A DNA stretch of 64,000 bases from Flammeovirgaceae bacterium UBA976 (lineage in GTDB: Bacteria > Bacteroidota > Bacteroidia > Cytophagales > Cyclobacteriaceae): the NCBI GenBank assembly GCA_002292365.1, contig DBBU01000047.1:1-64000 (forward strand), written 5' to 3'. A model generated the notes under the pieces. That model was not told the origin of the DNA, made no database searches, and saw nothing but the letters and a program-made list of their open reading frames with translations. The position numbers and the translations under genes are program-made. How positions within the stretch are numbered: the first letter of the stretch is position 1; every line of letters starts with the position of its first letter. This document shows positions 56,201-64,000 of this stretch, piece by piece.

Positions 56201-56358
56201 CCGACCATTCTCCATTCCAATCCACCGAGTTTGCTTATTGGAATTTCTTGATGGATGATTTTTGTTTTTGATTGCTTTCTTTGCGCCCATAATGAAGAGC
56301 TCAGGGTCAAGGTGAAAAGAAACGTGAGCAATGCGAGATAATTGGATGTTTTTTTCAT
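53242..56358 (-). CDS. Secreted BNR/sortilin (VPS10)-type beta-propeller protein, paralogue 2
   Basis: 1038 residues with signal peptide (LALLTFLFTLTLSSSLWAQ). Asp-box-like turns recur (TTDGGQTW, STDAGKTW, SKNGGETW, SVDGGLNW, SRDYGQTW) over the first ~720 residues; a beta domain (NLRYPGFLAFPG) and helical tail follow, exactly the layout of the protein at 21638. Both share the opening (M/I)GPxxxGR and GGGVWKTT/SGGVWKTT. No catalytic site supports a glycosidase label. The function is unknown. Single gene. Confidence 0.88.
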   Translation of the reverse strand: MKKTSNYLALLTFLFTLTLSSSLWAQRKQSKTKIIHQEIPISKLGGLEWRMVGPFRGGRSATVTGVIGHRNLYYMGTAGGGVWKTTDGGQTWENISDGFYGGSIGAIAVSESDPNVIYVGEGEETVRGNVSSGRGLWKSTDAGKTWQSIGLKQSEHIGRIRIHPTNPNMVYVAAMGNLWKPNAQRGVFRSKNGGETWEKILFESDKAGAVDLILDPNNPRILYANTWEIKRNGYRMDSGGPGSKLWQSTDGGDHWKELTHKPGLPEGVWGISGVAVSPLNSNRIWVIIENAKGGVYRSDDGGENWTYISSKNALRQRAWYYSRIYADTQNEDRLYVMNTSYHRSNDGGKTWEGFNSPHGDHHDLWIDPQDNQRMIIADDGGAQVSVDGGLNWTTYHNQPTAQFYRVTTDKSFPFKILGAQQDNSAIRISHRSSGNAITERDWEPTAGGESAHLAPDPKNPDIVYGGTYKGYMNRKDHITGQSRSTNVWPYNPAGSGVEVMKYRFNWNYPVMFSPNDPNKLYAGSNYLHESVNEGQTWRVISPDLTRNEPHTLKSSGGPITQDNTGVEFYGTLFAIAESKQEAGVIYTGSDDGLVHVTRDGGKNWIDITPPMSPENNMINCIDVDPHHLGGVYIAATAYKFGDYTPYLYKSRDYGQTWTVITSGIEKNDYTRAIRADLVRPGLLYAGTEWDLYISYDDGAHWENFRLNLPIVAIRDLHVREEYLIAATHGRSFWMIDDLGPVRQINDEILNKTNHLYAPKPAYRMAQSGRRVNTKIEGENHPNGALLNFFIEDEKADVRIEILEADGSLIQSYSNQSKERSSKLEVKAGGNKFVWNLRYPGFLAFPGMVLYSSPNLGPKAIPGTYLIRLIVDSDTLQQNLTVLRDPRMSNTPSDYQNQFDFLIQVRDKVSQAHQAMLDIEKIRQEINFVKSKIKDPILLDKMTNFKDQLTVIEGTIHQTKNRSNQDPLNYGIKVNNRLAFLLADQQRGDYPPTDQAYQVYNELAADLDRILTEMKNLCAQSIPDLNQALNGLEAISTPQ

Positions 56359-56759
56359 AATTTTTTTTTGAGAAAATTGAATTTAAGAAATTTTTAAAAT
56401 AGAGCTTTCTAATTTAGGATGAAAGGTTGTATGGGTAGCTTTTCGGTAATGATAATATAGAATAAGTATGAATTTAGGACTGCTTTGGAGATCTATAAGA
56501 TTAATTTTGGTCAGGGTTGATAAGTTGATGCTCGATTTATCTAGCAAAATAGGTAATCAGAGCATATATGTGAAAGGCGGACCGGTACTTATGGTTAACT
56601 AAATGCAAACGCCACAGATCATCGGATGAAAAGGGTCTAAATCCTTTGGAGGCTATTTTGGAAATGAGTATCACTAAGTCTGCCGGCAGGTCCGAACTAC
56701 CAGTATTATAAGATGCCTAATACGGATCAAATAACATCAAGAAAAGCAAAAGAGAAAAA
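56359..56759. other. Intergenic region between the propeller and M20 genes
   Basis: About 400 bp without a gene I can support, between two minus-strand genes. No strong hairpin or full TAnnTTTG box was found close to the propeller start. A few short ATG-led frames exist but are below 30 codons. Confidence 0.45.
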
Positions 56760-58067
56760 TTATTTCAAAGGATCGTTCATGTAGCCTAGAGTCAATCCCA
56801 ACAGGGCCTTTACCCCTGTGATCATGGCTGAATCGGTGACATAAAAGTCCGGTGTATGATGTGGAGCCGCCAGACCTGGATCTGATCCTTTTGGACATCC
56901 TCCGATGAAAAAGAAAAAAGAAGGTACCTTCTCTGCAAAGAACGAGAAATCTTCAGCTCCAGTAATGGCGCGCTGTAACTGGACATGCTCAGGCCCCAGA
57001 CTGCGGTTGAGCCAGTTTGCTGCTTTGAAAGTCAGGGCCGGATCATTGAAAGTTACGGGAACTTCCCGTTCAATATCTACAGTCACTTGGGCACCCATGC
57101 TTTCTCCGATTTTTGTAGCCGTTCGGATCAGATCAGCATGAATTTTATCTTGCATTTGTGTATCCAAGGTACGTATGGTCCCGATCATTTCAGCACTTTC
57201 AGGTATGATGTTATTGCGTATCCCTGAATTGATCATTCCTAGGGTGATGACGGCACCTTCTTTGGTGAGTTCAGTTTGTCGGCTGATGATGGTTTGAATG
57301 CCATTGATGATTTGCGCAGAGGTGACGATGGGATCTATCGAAGCCCAAGGTTGTGACCCGTGAGATTGTTTTCCATTAACCTGAATAACAAAACGATCCG
57401 CTGCAGCTAGAAGGCCACCGGGTTTGTAGGTAAGTATCCCCTCGGGAGTATCGGCAGAAATATGCAGACCAAAGGCAACTTCTACTTTTGGATTCATCAT
57501 GACCCCTTCTTTGATCATGAGTTTAGCGCCGCCTTCTTCTCCTGGAGGGGCACCTTCTTCAGCGGGTTGAAAAATAAATTTAACGGTTCCTTTGAGGTCT
57601 TTTTTTAGGCCACTTAGGACTTCAGCGACACCCATGAGTATGGCTACATGCGTGTCGTGACCACAGGCATGCATGACACCCGTTGCTTTATCATTATATA
57701 TGGAGGTCGCCTTTGAGGCCCATGAGAGTTCCACTCTTTCTGTCACAGGAAGGCCATCCATATCTGCCCTCAAGGCAATTACTGGCCCTGACTGGTCTCC
57801 TACTAAAATACCTACTACGCCCGTTTTGGCTACTCCTTCCTCGACTTCGAGACCTAAATCTTTTAAATGCTTGGCTACTTTAGCAGCTGTTTTGAATTCT
57901 AAGTTTGATAACTCTGGATGCTCATGAATATCATGGCGCCACTCAATGACTTTAGGCATTATTTTTTCTGCGTTGAGATGGGCCTTTTTCGTGAGTTTTG
58001 CAGATTGACTGAACGCCATTGACACAAGACAAAAAATGATTAGGGTAAGAACAAGTTTAATTTTCAT
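56760..58067 (-). CDS. Exported M20D-family amidohydrolase
   Basis: 435 residues from the ATG at 58067, where the signal peptide begins (LVLTLIIFCLVSMAFSQS); the 27 upstream residues to 58148 run through a hairpin and are not credible. Metal ligands are in HACGHDTH, EEG of QPAEEGAPPGEEGG, and the late APHHTPDF; this is the M20D pattern of hippurate, IAA-amino acid and N-acyl amino acid hydrolases. It would release amino acids from acyl conjugates in the periplasm. It lies downstream of sucC, apart by 306 bp with three hairpins. Confidence 0.93.
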   Translation of the reverse strand: MKIKLVLTLIIFCLVSMAFSQSAKLTKKAHLNAEKIMPKVIEWRHDIHEHPELSNLEFKTAAKVAKHLKDLGLEVEEGVAKTGVVGILVGDQSGPVIALRADMDGLPVTERVELSWASKATSIYNDKATGVMHACGHDTHVAILMGVAEVLSGLKKDLKGTVKFIFQPAEEGAPPGEEGGAKLMIKEGVMMNPKVEVAFGLHISADTPEGILTYKPGGLLAAADRFVIQVNGKQSHGSQPWASIDPIVTSAQIINGIQTIISRQTELTKEGAVITLGMINSGIRNNIIPESAEMIGTIRTLDTQMQDKIHADLIRTATKIGESMGAQVTVDIEREVPVTFNDPALTFKAANWLNRSLGPEHVQLQRAITGAEDFSFFAEKVPSFFFFIGGCPKGSDPGLAAPHHTPDFYVTDSAMITGVKALLGLTLGYMNDPLK

Positions 58068-58119
58068 GGGGAAACAAGTAAAATAAGTGAAAATTTGATC
58101 GAGCTTAAATTTAAAAGAA

Positions 58120-58142
58120 TGGGCTATCAATTTGATAGCCCA
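58120..58142 (-). terminator. Perfect 10-bp hairpin with U-rich tail before the M20 gene
   Basis: On the minus strand TGGGCTATCA, AAT, TGATAGCCCA, then TTCTTTT. This fits a rho-independent terminator about 230 nt after the sucC stop, or an attenuator in the M20 leader, as it ends 53 nt before the M20 ATG. Confidence 0.6.
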
Positions 58143-58257
58143 GTTCATTTACCAAAATAATATGAAGAAAAAATGAGCGATTATTTTTTAAAATCTACTC
58201 ACCTTTCAATTTATTGATTTTTTTTAATTTAAGCAACTTATTTTATGAAAAGTCTCA

Positions 58258-58276
58258 ATTGACTTACTGAGTCAAT
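58258..58276 (-). other. 7-bp stem-loop in the sucC 3' region
   Basis: ATTGACT, loop CAGTA (minus strand), AGTCAAT. A-T rich, moderate stability, between the two other hairpins; no U-run directly follows. Confidence 0.35.
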
Positions 58277-58278
58277 CA

Positions 58279-58302
58279 AAAACACAACAGATCATGTGTT
58301 TT
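58279..58302 (-). terminator. Candidate sucC terminator
   Basis: On the minus strand AAAACACA, loop TGATCTGT, TGTGTTTT, so the 3' arm itself supplies the U-run. It lies about 72 nt after the sucC stop. The stem is A-T rich, so efficiency is uncertain. Confidence 0.45.
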
Positions 58303-58373
58303 AAATCAAGGCATCTTCATGTAAATAAAATCAACCTGTATGAGCTGTTAAATCTTTCAAGTCCAATAAGAGC

Positions 58374-59582
58374 TTACAATACTTCTTTAACCCTTTGAGC
58401 GGCGTCTTTGAGTAAGATGGCAGAGGTTACTTTCAATCCAGAGGATTCAATGATTTGAGCCCCTTCTTCAGCATTGGTTCCTTGAAGTCTGACAATGATA
58501 GGTACCTCAATAGCACCAATCTTTTTATAGGCTTCAACCACGCCATTAGCGACACGGTCACACCGAACGATTCCTCCAAAAATATTGACTAGGATGGCTT
58601 TGACATTGAGATCTTTCAAGATAATTCTAAACCCGGCTTCTACTGTTTCGGCATTGGCCCCACCTCCCACATCAAGAAAGTTGGCAGGTTCACCTCCGGA
58701 AAGTTTAATCATATCCATGGTCGCCATGGCAAGTCCAGCACCGTTGACCATACAACCCACATTTCCATCCAACTTCACATAATTGAGGCCATGCGTGGCC
58801 GCAGCTACTTCCAATGGATCTTCTTCTGATAAATCCCTAAGTTGTAAGATTTCTTTTTGCCGAAAGAGAGCATTATCATCAATATCTACCTTGGCATCTA
58901 CCGCCAATATTTTATTGTCCGAGGTTTTGAGCACAGGGTTGATTTCAAACATCGCTGAATCGGTCCGTTCAAAGGCGATATAAAGGGCCTGAATGAACTT
59001 CACCATTTCTTTTAGAGCCATACCTGTGAGACCCAATGCAAAAGCAACTTTTTGTGCTTGAAAACGCCGCAGACCAACGGCAGGATCTATCCATTCTTTA
59101 ATAATTTTCTCTGGTGTATTTTCAGCGACGGCTTCGATATCCATCCCCCCTTCAGTGGAGGCCATGATCACATTTCGACCCTGTGCGCGATCCAGGAGGA
59201 TTGATAGATAATATTCTTTGGGTTCAGAAGCACCAGGATAATAGACATCCTCTGCAATCAGTATTTTATTGACTTTCTTACCCTCGGGTCCTGTTTGGTG
59301 AGTGATCAGTGTGCCCCCTAGAATTGCCTCACTTTTGGGTCCCACTTGGTCTATGCTTTTGGCTAAAACTACGCCATGGGATCCGGTCTCATTGATGTTG
59401 CCTTTTCCTCTGCCTCCGGCATGGATTTGTGCTTTGATCACAAACCATTCTGAGCTCGTTTCTTTTTGAATGGCATGTGCCGCTGCCACCGCTTCATCGA
59501 CCGTGCTTGCGACTTTTCCGCGCTGGATGGTCACGCCGTAGCGCGCTAAAATTTCCTTTGCTTGATATTCGTGGATATTCAT
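58374..59582 (-). CDS. sucC: Succinyl-CoA synthetase beta subunit (ADP-forming)
   Basis: 402 residues, normal length. The ATP-grasp domain starts [17 protein letters not shown] and has [10 protein letters not shown]; the CoA-ligase domain has [11 protein letters not shown] and [13 protein letters not shown]. It makes succinate and ATP from succinyl-CoA in the TCA cycle with SucD, whose gene is not adjacent, as is common in Bacteroidota. Confidence 0.97.
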   Translation of the reverse strand: MNIHEYQAKEILARYGVTIQRGKVASTVDEAVAAAHAIQKETSSEWFVIKAQIHAGGRGKGNINETGSHGVVLAKSIDQVGPKSEAILGGTLITHQTGPEGKKVNKILIAEDVYYPGASEPKEYYLSILLDRAQGRNVIMASTEGGMDIEAVAENTPEKIIKEWIDPAVGLRRFQAQKVAFALGLTGMALKEMVKFIQALYIAFERTDSAMFEINPVLKTSDNKILAVDAKVDIDDNALFRQKEILQLRDLSEEDPLEVAAATHGLNYVKLDGNVGCMVNGAGLAMATMDMIKLSGGEPANFLDVGGGANAETVEAGFRIILKDLNVKAILVNIFGGIVRCDRVANGVVEAYKKIGAIEVPIIVRLQGTNAEEGAQIIESSGLKVTSAILLKDAAQRVKEVL

Positions 59583-59706
59583 GGATCAATTTTTTAAATT
59601 CTAAACAGAGGAAAGCACAATTGTTTTCTTGATTATTTTGCGAATCTAATTCATAGTTCGGGTTTAATCAAGTTCATTAAAACAAATGACACCTATATTT
59701 GTAGCC

Positions 59707-60357
59707 ATGCTCTATGCCAAAGACATCTGTAAGACCTATGGGGCACTCGAAGTGCTGAAAGGAATCGACTTGGAAGTAGCCGAGAAAGAGGTGATATCTA
59801 TTGTCGGAGCTTCTGGAGCAGGCAAAAGTACATTGCTTCATATTTTAGCGAGCTTGGATCAGCCCGATCAAGGATCTGTCAGCTTGAAGGGGCAAGCCCT
59901 GTTTTCACTTTCATCTAATAAGTTGGCTAAATTCCGGAACGATCACATTGGTCTTATTTTTCAATTTCACAACCTACTTCCTGAATTTACGGCCCTCGAA
60001 AATGTATGTATCCCTGGATTTATAGGGAATCGCAATGAGGCGGCAGTTTTAAAATCGGGAATGGAGCTTTTAGATCGTTTGGGGATCATAGAAAGAGCCT
60101 CCCACAAACCTTCGGAATTGTCTGGTGGGGAGCAACACCGCGTAGCCGTGGCACGTGCCTTGATTAATCAACCTGGGATCATTTTTGCAGATGAACCTTC
60201 AGGTAACTTAGATTCTGCCAATGCGCGAGCTTTACATAAGTTGTTCTTTGAACTCAGGGATGACTTGGGCCATACTTTTGTGATCGTCACGCACAATGAA
60301 GAACTTGCCGACATGGCGGATCGAAAACTTGTGATGCGGGATGGACGAATGGCTTAA
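59707..60357 (+). CDS. LolD-type ABC transporter ATP-binding protein
   Basis: 216 residues from ATG 59707 (MLYAKDICKTYG); an ATG at 59686 adds seven residues. Walker A is GASGAGKST, signature LSGGEQHRVAVARAL, Walker B IIFADEP, then GNLDS as in the LolD/MacB/FtsE group. It would power lipoprotein release or a related export at the inner membrane. The permease is elsewhere. The 3' end overlaps the convergent receptor gene by 4 bp. Confidence 0.9.
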   Translation: MLYAKDICKTYGALEVLKGIDLEVAEKEVISIVGASGAGKSTLLHILASLDQPDQGSVSLKGQALFSLSSNKLAKFRNDHIGLIFQFHNLLPEFTALENVCIPGFIGNRNEAAVLKSGMELLDRLGIIERASHKPSELSGGEQHRVAVARALINQPGIIFADEPSGNLDSANARALHKLFFELRDDLGHTFVIVTHNEELADMADRKLVMRDGRMA

Positions 60358-62621
60358 AGTTCAAATTTCATTTTCAAAGTGATCATGTGATTTCTAGGCA
60401 AACCAGGATAATAGTATCGCGGGCTACCACTACCAAAGGCTCGGGCATTGATTTGATGCATGGAGGCATAGACTTCGTTAAATAGGTTGTTGATGCGATA
60501 GCTTAGGTCTAGATCGAGTTTTGTGAAGATTGTGGGCTGCCAACCGATCTGAAAACTGGTGATTTGATAGGCAGTCGAATAGAGACTGTTGTTATCGATC
60601 AGAGGCATACGACCAAAGTATTGGTAACTTAAGTGCGTATAGAGGCGTTCCTTAAAATTTCCTTGAAAAGAAAGGCTCAATTGATTGACTGGAATCCCCG
60701 TAAGTGCATTGCCGTCATAGCGTAGCAGTTCACCATTAATTTCTTCTTCAAATTCTTCAAACTTATAGGCTGCATGGTTATAATTTAAACTTTGATTGAG
60801 TGTGAAATTAAGTGTTTGAATCAAGCGACTTTTGATACTGAGTTCAATGCCTCTATGCCGCGTACTGCCGGCATTGATACCCGTGTATTGATCTTCGGCC
60901 GTTCTTCTAGATACGAGGAGATCACGAATATTCATTTGATAAATAGAGAAGGAATAGGTCAGCTTTTTGCCCCATGAATGCCCTTTCATACCCCATTCGA
61001 AGTTCCAACCCGTTTCTGGTTTTATATCGGGATTGATGGTTCCCTCAGGAGTTAATGTTTCCTCCAAGCTTGGCGGTGAAAAACCGTGACTCATAAGGGC
61101 AAAATGAGTGAGTCCGGGCCGAAAGGTATGTGAAATGCCTATTCTGGGAGAATAGCGGGCCTGAAATTGGTAATTTCCACTTTGATCTATACTGTCCAAG
61201 TCATAGGCATCGGTATAGTCATAAAAGGTTTGATTGAGGTTCAATCCGAGGTCTATATTCAGGAAAGCCAACGGCTTTAAATTAACCTCGAAAAACACGT
61301 TGTAGTATCGTCTGATTTCTTCATTTTCTGATAAGTATGCTCCCTGAACACTTCCCGTATTAGGAAAATCGGCATACAGATTTTCAGCCGTTTTCCAATG
61401 ATAGGCATCTTGATAGGTCTCTAGTCCAGCCATGACTTGATGTTGGGTTTTGGTGATTTTTTTGATGAGTCGAGCACGAAGGCCGACCCCATATATTTGA
61501 TCTTCCAAGATATTGAAGGGTCGGGCTTCAAAGCTTTGGTTAAAGGAACCAAACAGACTCACGTGTTGGGTCCATCCGGCGTGATAGGTATGCTTCCATG
61601 AACTCCCAAAAAGAAATTTATCATAATCTTCAAACCCTTGAGATTGGCCCCAAGTGAACGCGGCTTTGGTGGGTTCATTTTGATAATCTGTTTCACTCAA
61701 TGAACTCGGTATACCGGCATATTGATTCACATAATACATCAGAAAGTTGAAGGTATTTTTGATTGTATTGAGGCTCGAGGTGGCCAAGAGCGTATTTCTT
61801 TTGAAGGTATTATTATCACGATAGCCATCACTTTGCTGACGATTGAGTGACAGGTATATACTTCTTTGGTTTTGATCGAGGGCATAGGTCAGACTGTTTC
61901 TCAAAAGCCCAAAACTACCGACGGTGGCTGCTGTTGAAAGTGACTGTGATGCCAAGGGTGTTTTTTTTGGGTGGAGGATCAAGGTTCCTCCGAGCCCACT
62001 TCCATAAATACTGGCATTGGGTCCTTTGAGAATTTCAATCGCCCCAATGGTATTGAGATCAATGTCTTCAATGGTGGTTTCGCCACTGCCGTTGGTGAGG
62101 GGAATGTCTTGGTAATAAGCTCTGATCTTTTTTGTGGAAAAAGCTGCGCGAGAACCTACGCCACGCATGGTGATTTTGTTGGTGTTCAAGGCTCCCGATT
62201 GCATAAAAATTCCCGGTACTTGATTGAAGAGGGCGGTCATCAAAGTGGGATCGCTGGTACTTATTTCTTTTGAGGATAGTTGGGTGATGGTACCTGGATA
62301 GATTTGATTCCTTTGGGGGATCCCAAAGTCATTGACCGTAATGGCGTTGAGCAGGATGGGACCGGGAGCTAATAATATGACTAATGGAGTATCCAAAGCC
62401 AGTATTTGGAGATCTTGATAGCCCATGCTTTGAATTAAAATTTCACGACCTGGATGATAATAAAAAACACCTTGATCATTGGTTTGAACCGTATCTCTAC
62501 TGAAAATATAGGCTCTTTTAATGGGTTCTCGATCGCTTTGATCTAACAAGAGGCCTTGACGCTGTGCATAAAGTTGCAGGCCCATAAAAAGAAATAAAAA
62601 GGTAAGAATACTTTTTTTCAT
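60354..62621 (-). CDS. TonB-dependent outer-membrane receptor (FecA/siderophore-like)
   Basis: 755 residues with signal peptide (ILTFLFLFMGLQLYAQ). A short CarboxypepD_reg-like domain (about 20-95) precedes the plug (FNQVPGIFMQSGALNTNKITMRGVG, summarised; EILKGPNASIYGSGLGGTL) and a barrel with the GFSPPSLEET and NPDIKPETGWNFE phrases common in iron-complex receptors. It ends in Phe-Glu-Leu. No STN domain, SusD, sigma or FecR gene accompanies it, so it is a plain transporter, probably of iron chelates or cobalamin; the substrate is not resolved. Confidence 0.92.
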   Translation of the reverse strand: MKKSILTFLFLFMGLQLYAQRQGLLLDQSDREPIKRAYIFSRDTVQTNDQGVFYYHPGREILIQSMGYQDLQILALDTPLVILLAPGPILLNAITVNDFGIPQRNQIYPGTITQLSSKEISTSDPTLMTALFNQVPGIFMQSGALNTNKITMRGVGSRAAFSTKKIRAYYQDIPLTNGSGETTIEDIDLNTIGAIEILKGPNASIYGSGLGGTLILHPKKTPLASQSLSTAATVGSFGLLRNSLTYALDQNQRSIYLSLNRQQSDGYRDNNTFKRNTLLATSSLNTIKNTFNFLMYYVNQYAGIPSSLSETDYQNEPTKAAFTWGQSQGFEDYDKFLFGSSWKHTYHAGWTQHVSLFGSFNQSFEARPFNILEDQIYGVGLRARLIKKITKTQHQVMAGLETYQDAYHWKTAENLYADFPNTGSVQGAYLSENEEIRRYYNVFFEVNLKPLAFLNIDLGLNLNQTFYDYTDAYDLDSIDQSGNYQFQARYSPRIGISHTFRPGLTHFALMSHGFSPPSLEETLTPEGTINPDIKPETGWNFEWGMKGHSWGKKLTYSFSIYQMNIRDLLVSRRTAEDQYTGINAGSTRHRGIELSIKSRLIQTLNFTLNQSLNYNHAAYKFEEFEEEINGELLRYDGNALTGIPVNQLSLSFQGNFKERLYTHLSYQYFGRMPLIDNNSLYSTAYQITSFQIGWQPTIFTKLDLDLSYRINNLFNEVYASMHQINARAFGSGSPRYYYPGLPRNHMITLKMKFEL

Positions 62622-62959
62622 TGATTAAAGTTAACGTGAGAAAAATCGTATTTTGATTTTTTTATGCCGTAAAGTGGATTCACTTGAAAGAGAATATCCT
62701 CTTCATGAGATTACGAAAAACTATTAGTTTAAAAAGAAAATACTAAACTGCGATTAGATGTGTTATCAAATCAATAAAAAATAATTTATAAGTATTTCAT
62801 TATTAGTTATAATTTCCAGAATAAGCAATGATTCAGTAAATAAGGCTTTATAAAATAGAACTAGAAATTTTAATTTCAGAAGCTCTTATTTCTAGTGATA
62901 ATGAGATTTAAGTGATACTAAGTATGAGTTTTAATTCTTTAAATTACAATAAAATACAA
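62622..62959. other. Divergent leader region with overlapping hairpins
   Basis: 338 bp between the receptor and the EamA transporter. It holds a 9-bp inverted repeat ACTAGAAAT (62860-62868) / ATTTCTAGT (62888-62896), and a shorter one GAAATT (62864-62869) / AATTTC (62872-62877) that shares bases with it, so only one can form at a time. No gene seen. Confidence 0.45.
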
Positions 62960-63802
62960 ATGAAAATTCCCTTGGGTGTCCGTTATATGTTGCTCGCGAC
63001 ATTGGCCTTTAGCTTAATGAAAGTTTTTGTGAAGTATATTCCCGATATCCCGGCCATTGAGATTGTTTTTTTTCGTGCTTTAATATCCTTGACCTTGAGT
63101 TTAGCTTATTTACTTCCCAAAAAAATCCCCATTTTTGGCAATAAAAGATACCTTTTGGCTGCACGTGGTGCGGTAGGCGCCACGGCCTTAATTCTCAATT
63201 ATTATTTACTCCATGAAATTCCGTTGGCGGCGGCTTCTACCTTGACGAACTTAACTCCTATTTTCACTACCCTTATTGGGGTTTATTTGGTGAAAGAGAA
63301 AATTCATCCAGCTCAGATTGCTTTTTTTTTATTGAGCTTCGTGGGCATTCTGATCATCCAAGGCTTTGATACGCGGATCTCTGGGACCCATTTATTTCTA
63401 GGTATTTTAGCTTCCTTTTTTAGTGGTGTGGCCTATAATCTGGTGAGAAAATTAAGTGTGACAGAACATCCTTTGGTGATCATGTTTTACTTCCCCTTCG
63501 TCGTACTTCCCCTATCCTTGATAGGTTCCTTGTGGTTATGGGTACAACCAGAAGGTTGGGATTGGTTTTATTTGTTAATGGTAGGCATTACCACACAGAT
63601 GGCTCAATATTTCATGACTAAATCCTATCAACAATCCAAAGTTTCTAAGGTAGCTATTTTTGATTATTTAGGGGTAGTATATGCCTTGATCTTTGGCTTT
63701 GTACTTTTTAATGAGTATTTCAATCTACTGACCTACATAGGGATTGCCTTGGTGTTGATTGGCATTGCCTTAAATTTTAGATTCAAATTGAAGGAACATT
63801 GA
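62960..63802 (+). CDS. EamA/DMT-family transporter
   Basis: 280 residues from ATG 62960 (MKIPLGVRYMLL), preferred over 62912, which adds 16 polar residues before the first helix. Ten hydrophobic helices in two EamA halves (about 1-135 and 140-280); the first half contains FFRALISL and the end of the half EKIHPAQIAFFLLSFVGI, both typical. It is an inner-membrane exporter of metabolites or amino acids; the substrate is unknown. The yebC gene follows 45 bp later. Confidence 0.9.
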   Translation: MKIPLGVRYMLLATLAFSLMKVFVKYIPDIPAIEIVFFRALISLTLSLAYLLPKKIPIFGNKRYLLAARGAVGATALILNYYLLHEIPLAAASTLTNLTPIFTTLIGVYLVKEKIHPAQIAFFLLSFVGILIIQGFDTRISGTHLFLGILASFFSGVAYNLVRKLSVTEHPLVIMFYFPFVVLPLSLIGSLWLWVQPEGWDWFYLLMVGITTQMAQYFMTKSYQQSKVSKVAIFDYLGVVYALIFGFVLFNEYFNLLTYIGIALVLIGIALNFRFKLKEH

Positions 63803-63847
63803 ATTTGAAGGAGACTTTATTTTATTTTGTATTAAATAAGTAAAAAA

Positions 63848-64000
63848 ATGGGAAGAGCATTTGAGTACAGACGGGCCGCAAAGGAAAAGCGTTGGGATAA
63901 GATGTCCAAGGTCTTTCCTAAATTGGCTAAAGCCATCCAGATGGCAGCAAGAGAAGGTGGGGGCGAGCCTGAAATGAACAGTAAATTGCGGGCTGCGATT
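63848..64000 (+). CDS. YebC/PmpR-family regulatory protein (3' truncated by the window)
   Basis: 51 codons visible, starting [20 protein letters not shown], followed by [11 protein letters not shown] and NSKLRAAI, the conserved N-terminus of the YebC family in Bacteroidota. Members act as transcription regulators or, as shown for some, ease ribosome stalling at proline runs. The rest lies beyond the window. Confidence 0.9.
   Translation, partial: MGRAFEYRRAAKEKRWDKMSKVFPKLAKAIQMAAREGGGEPEMNSKLRAAI

Noticed and set aside
58068-58148. N-terminal extension of the M20 protein by 27 residues
   Set aside because: It runs through a perfect hairpin and would place a signal peptide in the interior; the ATG at 58067 starts the signal peptide directly.
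59694-59701. TATATTTG, a full -7 box match just before the LolD start
   Set aside because: Transcription would begin at or after the ATG at 59707, and there is no -33 TTG; treated as chance in AT-rich DNA.

Overview
The window is AT-rich chromosomal DNA from a member of the Bacteroidota, most likely a marine gliding lineage near the Cytophagales. This rests on a giant surface protein ending in a type IX secretion sorting domain, a gldA-gldF-gldG gliding/ABC cluster, type III glutamine synthetase, an ECF sigma/FecR/TonB-receptor cassette, and promoters of the Bacteroidota -33 TTG / -7 TAnnTTTG type upstream of dnaN, fabH and the pyruvate dehydrogenase E2 gene. I saw no rRNA, tRNA, CRISPR array, insertion sequence or prophage. 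Both window edges cut genes: the giant protein lacks its 5' part and a YebC-type gene lacks its 3' part.

Layout. 1-10314: giant multidomain T9SS-exported protein with five copies of a 67-codon module. 10614-16264 (minus): small coiled secreted protein, RecQ, and an exported S9 peptidase. 16448-20448: exported amidohydrolase, Tat-exported aminotransferase-like protein, QueD-type enzyme and a membrane protein. 20574-25625: quinone oxidoreductase, a large BNR/sortilin-type propeller protein, a two-helix membrane protein and an FMN reductase. 25754-31209: gldA, gldF, gldG, a DUF4340-like gene and dnaN. 31495-38063: rhodanese lipoprotein, topA, a frameshifted SixA-type phosphatase, glycerate kinase, TlpA-like thioredoxin, a small lipoprotein and rsmE. 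38472-43086: glnN, a MORN-type repeat protein and fabH. 43487-48581: repeat lipoprotein, ECF sigma factor, FecR-type anti-sigma and an STN-domain TonB receptor. 48825-53187: a SRAP paralogue lacking its catalytic residues, a YheT-type hydrolase, PDH E2, hslV and an ArsC-like protein. 53242-64000: second BNR propeller protein, M20 amidohydrolase, sucC, LolD-type ATPase, a second TonB receptor, an EamA transporter and yebC (partial).

How the genes work together. Most of the window is housekeeping (replication, topology, nitrogen assimilation, TCA/PDH, fatty-acid initiation) interleaved with envelope functions. Two tight modules stand out. The gld cluster is translationally coupled throughout (1-4 bp overlaps) and carries an additional membrane-anchored partner gene. 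The 43487-48581 cassette looks like a trans-envelope signalling unit: the receptor would sense a ligand through its plug and STN domain, FecR would relay this across the inner membrane, and the ECF factor would be released. The lipoprotein, made of Cys-bracketed repeats, is the unexplained component. A long hairpin covers the sigma factor's start codon. I regard this cassette as the best candidate for an undescribed system.
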